Positions 31,801 through 38,366 of a stretch of DNA of 40,629 nucleotides are shown piece after piece. Both the position numbers and the translations under genes were made by a program. Each line of letters opens with the position of its first letter. Position 1 is the stretch's first letter. Source of the DNA: Desulfovibrionales bacterium GWA2_65_9 (lineage in GTDB: Bacteria > Desulfobacterota > Desulfovibrionia > Desulfovibrionales > Desulfovibrionaceae). Location: assembly GCA_001799475.1 (NCBI GenBank), contig MGTN01000084.1, positions 8,238 through 48,866 of the forward strand, given 5' to 3'. The notes under the pieces are model-generated. The model saw only the letters and a program-made list of their open reading frames with translations, had not been told where the DNA came from and made no database searches.

Positions 31801-32070
31801 CTAGGCGTGAAGTTGCAAGACGTTGTCCACTGTGATTCCGATTCGGCTCATGGGAGTTTCTCCATGTAACACCAAGTGATTCCTGTGATAGTTATATTCA
31901 TGGAGCCAGCGGGGCAACTCGCTGGCTCTTTCGCTTGAGTGGGGAGAAGCGGCGGCGTAGGCCCATTCGCGAAGCGCCGTCTGGATGAAGCGCTCGGCCT
32001 TGCCGTTTGTGCCTGGCGTGTACGGCCTCTTGGAGACATCCGTCGCGCCCGTTTGTCGTGCGCAATCCCC
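31801..32070 (-). pseudogene. IS481-type transposase, C-terminal remnant
   Basis: The frame RPYTPGTNGKAERFIQTALR, then EWAYAAASPHSSERASELPR, WLHEYNYHRNHLVLHGETPM and SRIGITVDNVLQLHA matches the C-terminal third of IS481 family transposases (DDE integrase core end, with the Glu of KAERF as the last catalytic residue). The frame is open to 32166 but family similarity stops near 32065, so the first two-thirds, with both catalytic Asp residues, are lost. Upstream on this strand lies unrelated sequence. Inverted ends could not be identified. Confidence 0.8.
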
Positions 32071-32201
32071 GCATGAACACAGTCCGGGAGGACTCTTAGG
32101 GCCAAGAGCAGGCTCTGGTTGGGCGCGCCCGCCAGCGGGCCGGTGGAGTTGCCCACCCGCGTACAACAGGACGAAGAAGCAAAGAATTCGCGCTGCTGCT
32201 G

Positions 32202-32230
32202 TTGCCTCTGTCCATCCCGTGTGCTATAAA
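32202..32230 (+). promoter_or_regulatory. Candidate promoter of the signalling cluster
   Basis: TTGCCT (32202-32207), 17-base spacer, TATAAA (32225-32230). It would give a leader of about 170 bases before ATG 32409 and would transcribe the HD-GYP scrap. Confidence 0.4.
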
Positions 32231-32263
32231 GGATCTGGATATCCTCTCTTTTGCTCAGGATGC

Positions 32264-32349
32264 ATGTCAGGGCGGGGCACCCGCTTCGATCCAGACCTGA
32301 TGGACGCCTTTGTGGAACTCAAGGACAGGTTCCGGGAGATCGGCCGGAC
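32264..32349 (+). pseudogene. HD-GYP phosphodiesterase, last ~28 codons only
   Basis: The frame SGRGTRFDPDLMDAFVELKD, RFREIGRT is the characteristic end of HD-GYP cyclic di-GMP phosphodiesterases of the RpfG type (GRGTHFDPxLVDAF). No HD or GYP motif is upstream; sequence before 32264 belongs to other material near the IS481 remnant. It is in the same direction as the signalling genes downstream. Confidence 0.65.
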
Positions 32350-32408
32350 CGAGCAGAGTCAATCCAGAGGGCTGACATCTCGAAAACAGCGTACAGCGTG
32401 GAGTCGCC

Positions 32409-34505
32409 ATGCGGTTGCAGACCAAAGCGCTTGCCCTTTTCGCCGTCTCCGGCGCACTGCTCGTGACGCTGGTCGGCGTGGTGCAATCCGCCGAGCTCAA
32501 GGCCCGGACCCTGGACGCCATCAGCCACCAGATTGGCAAGCAGTTGGAAAACCTGGACTTTGCCCTGACGCGTTTTCTGAAGGATGTGGAGGAAGACCTC
32601 ATCATCCTGGCTGCGGATGCCCGGATCAGGACCGACAGGGACAAGGATTTCACCAGCTTTTTTTCGGCCGACGAGAACACCTTCGTGTACCACATCAGCC
32701 CGCATGAACAAGAAATAATTGATGTTTTTAGTACATTTCGCATGGTTCACCCCCACGTCAGCTCGGTCTACATGGCCCGTGAGAACGGCAGCTCCGTGCG
32801 CTCCCACAAGCGCGACCGCCCGACCCGTTACGACCCCCGGCTTCGCCCCTGGTATCAGCTGGCCAAGGAGCACCCCGGCGTTGTGAGCCGCACGCCGCCA
32901 TACCGGTCCGTGGCCTCCCCGGACGTGAACATCGGCGTGGTCACCCCCTTGCTGGACCACAGGGACCGTTTCTTCGGGGTGGTCGGCGCGGACATCACCC
33001 TGGCCGGGCTGACGGAATACGTGGCGGCTTTTTCCCTGAGCCACGAGGGGCAGGCGCTCCTGCTGGACGAGAAGGGGGTTGTCCTCGCCTCCCAGGACCG
33101 GAGCATGTTGTTCAAGAATGTCCGGTCGATCTACCCGGAAGGCCACCAGCTCATGGAGGCCGAGAAGGGGGGCCCTGTCCTCCTGGACGGCCAGGGCGGC
33201 CGGCAGTACGCCTATGTCTCCCCCTCCCCCGGCACGGGCTGGCGGCTTGTGGCCCTGGTCCGGGAGCAGAAGATCCAGGCGGCCATCCGCGAGGCGGTCA
33301 GCGCCAACGTCCTGTTTCTGGCCGCGGCCATCGTGCTGCTCAGCCTGGCGACCTTGGTCGGCCTGTACCGCTGCATCCTCACCCCGGTGGGTGCCTTGAC
33401 CCAGGGCGCCTGGCACATCCGCAAGACTGGAGACCTGCGGCACCGCTTCGCCGAAGGCGGCCGGGATGAGCTCCAGGAACTGGGCGGGGCCTTCAACCAG
33501 ATGCTGGCGTCAATGGAAGCCGCGGAGGCCCAACGCAAGGCCTCCCGCCAGGATATGCTGGAGGAGCGGAGCCTGCTGGAGGAGCGGAGCCTGCTGGAGG
33601 AGCGGGTCAAGGCCCGCACTCTGGAGCTTGAGGCGCTGAACCGGGACCTCGCGCATGAAGTCGCCGTGCGCCAGCAGGCCGAAAAGGCCTGCCAGGAAGC
33701 GAACCAGGCCAAGAGCCTGTTCCTGGCCAACATGGCCCACGACGCGGAGAAGAGCAGGGATGCCGGGATGAACGGCCCGGCCACCAGGCCGGTGGAGCCG
33801 GAGCGCCTCATGGCCGTGCCGGGCCAAGGGGCGCCTCTGCCCGGGGCTGGCCAGGCCTTGCCCCTGGGCGCTCCGCCTGCGGAGGCGCTGACGGGATACC
33901 CGCCCGAGCTGCTGGCCCTGGGCAGCCTCGACGCCCTGCAGGGCATCCGCCGCATCGGCGGCAAGGCCGAGGCCTACCGCAAGCAGTTGCGCCGCTTCCG
34001 CGAACACTACCCCGATGCCGCCGCGGAATTGCAGCGCCTGGCGGCGGAGGAGGGAGCAAAGTCCGCCGAGGCTTATTGCCATGCCCTCAAGGGGGTCTCC
34101 GGGAACCTGGGCGCCACCGCGCTCTATGCCACGGTGAGCGCCATCGACGCCTTGCTCAAGCAGGGTCGGCTGCCAGCTGCGGCGCAACTGGAGGAAATGC
34201 GCTTGCGGCTGCAGGAAGTCATGGCCGACATCGACAGCCTGGCCGTGGCTGGCAGTCCCCTGCCCGCGCCGCCAGCGGCCCCCCTTGCCCTGGGCGAGAT
34301 CCTGGCGCGCCTGGAACACTTGGCCCTGGCCCTGCAATACGACCTGGGGGCCGTCGAGGCCGTGCTCGGCGGATTGCGCGCGGGAACCCGCGGGCACGAG
34401 ATCGAGCCGGTCCTGCGGGAGGTTGCCGCAAAGACGGATGTTTTCGCCATCGACGAAGCCCTGGACCTGGTCAGCGAACTGCGCCAGCGCCTGCTTAACC
34501 CGTGA
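32409..34505 (+). CDS. Cache-HAMP sensor with excised kinase core, retaining an Hpt domain
   Basis: 698 residues; GTGGAG 5 bases before ATG 32409. TM 7-27; double Cache sensor about 35-290 (YDPRLRPWYQLAKEHPG, PYRSVASPDVNIGVVTPL); TM 301-323; HAMP 324-375; coiled coil 376-430 with an 18-bp tandem repeat; then KSLFLANMAH (437-446), which is the start of a HisKA box (normally ANMSHEIRTP), runs directly into DAEKSRDAGMNGPATRPVEPERLMA, which matches the end of a receiver domain (compare GDRELFLADGMNDYVAKP in the hybrid kinase at 36199). HisKA, HATPase and most of REC are therefore missing in frame. The Hpt domain (about 508-600) keeps its phospho-His558 in YCHALKGVSGNLGA. It cannot autophosphorylate; it could relay phosphate from a neighbour kinase. 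Confidence 0.88.
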   Translation: MRLQTKALALFAVSGALLVTLVGVVQSAELKARTLDAISHQIGKQLENLDFALTRFLKDVEEDLIILAADARIRTDRDKDFTSFFSADENTFVYHISPHEQEIIDVFSTFRMVHPHVSSVYMARENGSSVRSHKRDRPTRYDPRLRPWYQLAKEHPGVVSRTPPYRSVASPDVNIGVVTPLLDHRDRFFGVVGADITLAGLTEYVAAFSLSHEGQALLLDEKGVVLASQDRSMLFKNVRSIYPEGHQLMEAEKGGPVLLDGQGGRQYAYVSPSPGTGWRLVALVREQKIQAAIREAVSANVLFLAAAIVLLSLATLVGLYRCILTPVGALTQGAWHIRKTGDLRHRFAEGGRDELQELGGAFNQMLASMEAAEAQRKASRQDMLEERSLLEERSLLEERVKARTLELEALNRDLAHEVAVRQQAEKACQEANQAKSLFLANMAHDAEKSRDAGMNGPATRPVEPERLMAVPGQGAPLPGAGQALPLGAPPAEALTGYPPELLALGSLDALQGIRRIGGKAEAYRKQLRRFREHYPDAAAELQRLAAEEGAKSAEAYCHALKGVSGNLGATALYATVSAIDALLKQGRLPAAAQLEEMRLRLQEVMADIDSLAVAGSPLPAPPAAPLALGEILARLEHLALALQYDLGAVEAVLGGLRAGTRGHEIEPVLREVAAKTDVFAIDEALDLVSELRQRLLNP
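33561..33605 (+). repeat. 18-bp tandem repeat, 2.5 copies, in coiled coil
   Basis: Perfect copies at 33561-33578 and 33579-33596 and half a copy to 33605 encode EERSLL-EERSLL-EER. The 6-residue step breaks the normal heptad, so it may change the register of the signalling helix. Confidence 0.9.
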
Positions 34506-34516
34506 GGCCAATGACC

Positions 34517-36205
34517 ATGATGGATGCCGTGAAGGACAAGCCAAGAATTCTCATCGTCGCTGACGTGCACGAGAACCTGCACGCGCTGATGAACATTCTG
34601 CGCGACGGCTATGCCACCACTGCGGCGACCAGCGGCGAAAAGGCCCTGGAGGTCGCCCGGCGCCAGCCGCAGCCCCAAGTCATCCTCCTCGACGCCAGAA
34701 CGCCCGGCCTGGACGGCTCTGCCGTTCTCGCAGAGCTCAAGGCCGACCCGGTGACCTCCGGCATCCCCGTCATTTGGGTCACGGCCCTGGCCGAGTCTGC
34801 CGATGAGGCCAAGGGGCTGACTCTGGGGGCCGCCGACTGCATCACCAAGCCGATGAATCCCGATCTGCTGCGGCTGCGCGTGCGCAGCCAGCTCGAACTC
34901 GCGGCCTGCCGCCAGGTTCCTGTCTCCTCCGCCGCGGCGGCGGCTTCGGGACAGCGGCCCGCCGTGCTGGTGGTGGATGACGTCCCGGAGAACGTCCACG
35001 AACTCCTGGAGGTCTTGAAGGACGACTACAGCATCATGGTCGCCACCTCCGGGCCGAAGGCCCTGGAGACGCTTCAGGGCCCGGTCACGCCGGACCTGAT
35101 CCTGCTCGACATCATCATGCCCGGCCTGGACGGCTACGAGGTCTGCCGCCGCATCAAGGCGCTGCCGGTGGGCAGGCGCATCCCGGTCATCTTCGTCACC
35201 GGGGCCGATGCCACGGAGAACAAGGTCAAGGGGTTCGCCGTCGGGGGCGCCGACTACATCACCAAGCCCTTTGACATCGACGAGGTCCGCGCCCGCGTGC
35301 GCACCCACCTGGAGCTGCTCGGCGCGCAAAACGAGCTGGAAAGGCGCAACAGCGCCCTCAATGACGCGCTGCTCCAGCTCAAGAACGCGCAGAGCCAGCT
35401 TGTGGTGTCGGAAAAGATGGCGGCCCTTGGCGTGCTGGCCGCAGGCGTGGCGCATGAGATCAACAACCCCGTCAATTTCGTGAAGACCAGCTGCCACAGT
35501 CTGGAGAGGGACATCCAGGACCTGGTCGCCGCGCTCTCTTTCTGCCAGGACCGCCTGGGCCAAGGCGAGCAGGCCGCGCTCGAAGAGTACAAGCAGAGGA
35601 CGGACCACGCGATCACGATGCGGGAGCTGCCGGAACTGTTTGCGCACATCTTTGGAGGCCTGCAGCGCACGGAGGAAATCGTCAGGAGCTTGCGCAGCTT
35701 TGCCCGCACGGATGACACGCTGAGCAACGCCATTGATCTGCGCGAGGTGGCCGATGCCGTGCTGGTCATGCTTCGGCCGCGGTACGAAAAGCATATCCAG
35801 GTGATCAAGAACTATGCGCCGTTGCCCGCGATCCGCGGCAACATCGGCAAACTCAGCCAGGTCCTGATCAACATCCTGTCCAACGCCATCGACGCGGTGG
35901 AGGCCCAAGGCGATCCGGAAAGGCTCCGCGTCACCGTCACGACAGAAATGCGCCGGCGCGACGGGAAAGACTATGCGGTGCTCCACGTTTCAGATATGGG
36001 AATTGGAATCTCTGCGGACATTGCGGACAGGATATTCGATCCGTTCTTCACCACCAAGCCCGTGGGCCAAGGCACCGGGCTCGGACTGTTCATCTGCCGC
36101 AACTTGATCCAGGAGCACAAGGGTTTTCTGGAGGTTGCCCACCCTGAAGGGCAAGGCGCAACCTTTTCCATTGTCTTGCCTGCGTGCCAGGAGGAGTCAT
36201 GCTGA
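34517..36205 (+). CDS. REC-REC-histidine kinase
   Basis: 562 residues from ATG 34517; GTGAGG lies 9 bases upstream (ATG 34511 and GTG 34502 are alternatives). Two receivers: REC1 (10-130) has phospho-Asp59 (VILLDARTPG) and Lys111, but the acidic pocket reads VAD rather than VDD; REC2 (148-265) is canonical (VLVVDDVPEN, Asp198, Lys250). Coiled coil 270-300, HisKA with His313 (GVAHEINNPVNFV), HATPase with NILSNAIDAVE, DMGIGIS, and GTGLGLFICRN. No sensor or membrane domain: it is a soluble kinase driven through receivers. It begins 11 bases after the Cache-Hpt gene and overlaps the next gene by 7. Confidence 0.92.
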   Translation: MMDAVKDKPRILIVADVHENLHALMNILRDGYATTAATSGEKALEVARRQPQPQVILLDARTPGLDGSAVLAELKADPVTSGIPVIWVTALAESADEAKGLTLGAADCITKPMNPDLLRLRVRSQLELAACRQVPVSSAAAAASGQRPAVLVVDDVPENVHELLEVLKDDYSIMVATSGPKALETLQGPVTPDLILLDIIMPGLDGYEVCRRIKALPVGRRIPVIFVTGADATENKVKGFAVGGADYITKPFDIDEVRARVRTHLELLGAQNELERRNSALNDALLQLKNAQSQLVVSEKMAALGVLAAGVAHEINNPVNFVKTSCHSLERDIQDLVAALSFCQDRLGQGEQAALEEYKQRTDHAITMRELPELFAHIFGGLQRTEEIVRSLRSFARTDDTLSNAIDLREVADAVLVMLRPRYEKHIQVIKNYAPLPAIRGNIGKLSQVLINILSNAIDAVEAQGDPERLRVTVTTEMRRRDGKDYAVLHVSDMGIGISADIADRIFDPFFTTKPVGQGTGLGLFICRNLIQEHKGFLEVAHPEGQGATFSIVLPACQEESC

Positions 36206-38175
36206 CCCCAAAAAAGAATCCGGCCAAGCCGAGCCTTCTCTACGTGGACGACGAACGGGAGAATCTGCAAAGCTTCAAGGCGCTATTCCGCCGCGACTAC
36301 CAGGTGTTTCTCGCTGAAACAGCGCAGGCCGCGCTTGAGATAATGCGGACGGAAGACATCAGTGTCCTGGTCACGGACCAACGGATGCCGGAGGTGACCG
36401 GAACAGTGCTGCTGGAGCAGGCTGCAAAGGAATTCCCGAATGCTCTGCGATATATGCTCACGGGCTACAGCGACTACGACCCCCTTGTGGACGCCATCAA
36501 CAAGGGCCGGGTCCAGGGCTATTTCACCAAGCCTTTGAATCCGCTGGAATTCATGGAGCGCATCAACACGGGGCTGGGCGTTTCCCTGCTCAAGAAGCAG
36601 AACCAGCAATTGCTGGTGGAGCTTCAGGAGAGCCAGGCCAAGCTGGAACACGCGCATCAGCTCGCCCAGATCGGCATCTGGGACTGGGATCGGCAGGCCG
36701 ACAGGACCTCCTGGTCCAAGGAGCTCTTCCGGATAGCTGGCCGGGACCCGGAGCTTGGGGCGCCGTCCTTGGCCGGACACGCCTCCATTTTTGGGGCGGA
36801 AAGCTGGGAACGCCTGAAAATCGTCGTGGACAGAGCCTTGAGGACGGGAGAACCCTACAAGCTGGAACTTGAGATGATCCGCCCGGACAGCAGCGGGCGC
36901 TGGGTGTACGCCGTTGGCGGGCCGACCACAGATCCGCACGGAGCGGTAACCGGGCTGCACGGCACGGTCCAGGACATCACCGAGGAAAAGCTGGCCAAGG
37001 AAGAGCTGCGCCGGGCCAGGGACGCAGCCGATGCCGCCAATGTCGCCAAGAGCGAATTTCTGGCGAACATGAGCCATGAGATCCGCACGCCGCTCAACGG
37101 CATCCTGGGCATGCTCCAGCTTTTGAAGGACAAGAGCCAGGACGAAGACCGCAGGAGCTACGAAGAGATGGCCATGATCTCCGGGAAGCGGCTGCTCCAA
37201 CTGCTCACCGACATACTGGACTTCTCCGCCCTGGAGGCCGGGAGGATGCGCTTCAAGTCCGACGTGCTGGATCTGGATGCGCTGCTGCAAGCCACGCACG
37301 GCATCTTCGAGCAGGCCAGCACGGCGAAGAATCTCCGGCTCACGATGAGCACTGACGCCTCGGTGCCCCAGGGCCTGCTGGGAGACAACGCCAGGGTCCA
37401 GCAGGTGCTCTTCAACCTGGTTGGGAACGCGGTGAAGTTCACGAATGCCGGGGCGGTGGCCGTCAATGCCTGGGCGCAGCCGGGAAAATGCCCGGAGGAC
37501 GTGCATCTGTACTTTGTCGTGAGCGATACGGGCATAGGGGTGCAGGACCATCTCCTGGGGCATGTCTTTGAGAGCTTCACCCAGGCGAATTCCGCCTTCA
37601 CGCGGGAATACCAGGGGTCCGGCCTGGGGCTGGCCATAGTCAGGAGAATCGTCCAGCACATGGGGGGCAGCGTCTGCGTCGACAGCACATTTGACGTTGG
37701 AACAACGGTGTATGTACACCTGCCATTGAAGCGGCGCCTGCATTCCTCCGGGGCGCCTCTGGCCCCAAGGGAGCAGGGCCTGACACGGGCCGCTGCGGGC
37801 CTGCATGTATTGATAGTGGACGACGAGCCCATCGGATGCCTGGCGTTGCAGGTCCTGCTGGAGGCCATGGGACACGAGGTCCAGTGCGTCGAAAATGGGC
37901 TGGAGGCCTTGGATGCCGTCCTGGCTGCACAGTATGACTGCATTTTCATGGATATCCAAATGCCCGTAATGAACGGTGTCACAGCCACAAAGACATTGCG
38001 CAATGACCCGAAATTCAGGGATAAGTCTGGGGTTCACATCATCGCCATGACCGCGTACGCCATGGATGGCGACCGGGAGCTTTTTCTGGCGGATGGCATG
38101 AACGACTATGTTGCAAAGCCTGCGGGCATTGAGGCCATCCAGGCGGCCTTGGAGCGGTTTCTGGCTTCCCGCTGA
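36199..38175 (+). CDS. REC-PAS-hybrid histidine kinase-REC
   Basis: 658 residues, strong AGGAGGAG before ATG 36199. REC1 (12-130) with VDDEREN, phospho-Asp60 in VTDQRMPEVTG, and YFTKPL; this VTDQRMP type is common in RpfG-like regulators. PAS/PAC (155-265; IGIWDWDRQADRTSWS), HisKA with His293 (FLANMSHEIRTPLNG), HATPase (VQQVLFNLVGNAVKFT, DTGIG, GSGLGLAIVRRI), C-terminal REC (537-658) with Asp585 (CIFMDIQMPVMNG). No Hpt of its own, so the C-terminal REC needs an external Hpt; the one encoded at 32409-34505 is the obvious candidate. Confidence 0.93.
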   Translation: MLTPKKNPAKPSLLYVDDERENLQSFKALFRRDYQVFLAETAQAALEIMRTEDISVLVTDQRMPEVTGTVLLEQAAKEFPNALRYMLTGYSDYDPLVDAINKGRVQGYFTKPLNPLEFMERINTGLGVSLLKKQNQQLLVELQESQAKLEHAHQLAQIGIWDWDRQADRTSWSKELFRIAGRDPELGAPSLAGHASIFGAESWERLKIVVDRALRTGEPYKLELEMIRPDSSGRWVYAVGGPTTDPHGAVTGLHGTVQDITEEKLAKEELRRARDAADAANVAKSEFLANMSHEIRTPLNGILGMLQLLKDKSQDEDRRSYEEMAMISGKRLLQLLTDILDFSALEAGRMRFKSDVLDLDALLQATHGIFEQASTAKNLRLTMSTDASVPQGLLGDNARVQQVLFNLVGNAVKFTNAGAVAVNAWAQPGKCPEDVHLYFVVSDTGIGVQDHLLGHVFESFTQANSAFTREYQGSGLGLAIVRRIVQHMGGSVCVDSTFDVGTTVYVHLPLKRRLHSSGAPLAPREQGLTRAAAGLHVLIVDDEPIGCLALQVLLEAMGHEVQCVENGLEALDAVLAAQYDCIFMDIQMPVMNGVTATKTLRNDPKFRDKSGVHIIAMTAYAMDGDRELFLADGMNDYVAKPAGIEAIQAALERFLASR

Positions 38176-38281
38176 CGCCAGCAGCCCGTGGGCCAGGCGA
38201 TGGCTTTGATGCGCCTGATGACGCAGAACGGTTTGGTCCTGTTCTCTTTTTTGGTGTATTGGATCGGGCATCCCGCAGTTG

Positions 38282-38327
38282 TGCCGCAGCCCCCCGGTGA
38301 TTTTCGGGGCTGTTGGCTGCTGCGGCA
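38282..38327 (+). other. Nested inverted repeats before the sensor gene
   Basis: Outer arms TGCCGCAG (38282-38289) / CTGCGGCA (38320-38327) and inner arms CAGCCCC (38287-38293) / GGGGCTG (38306-38312) overlap by three bases, so the two stems partly exclude each other. It lies in the 191-base gap before the next gene; it could end the upstream transcript or act as an attenuator. Confidence 0.35.
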
Positions 38328-38366
38328 GGGATGAAGCTCCTGCGTTCTTAGCCCAGGGAGGGCACC

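Larger units (their letters stand above)
31555..32408. other. Scar region between metallo-hydrolase and signalling cluster
   Basis: 854 bases. Contains the IS481 and HD-GYP fragments and a possible promoter at 32202-32230; the rest (31603-31800) shows no gene. Confidence 0.6.
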
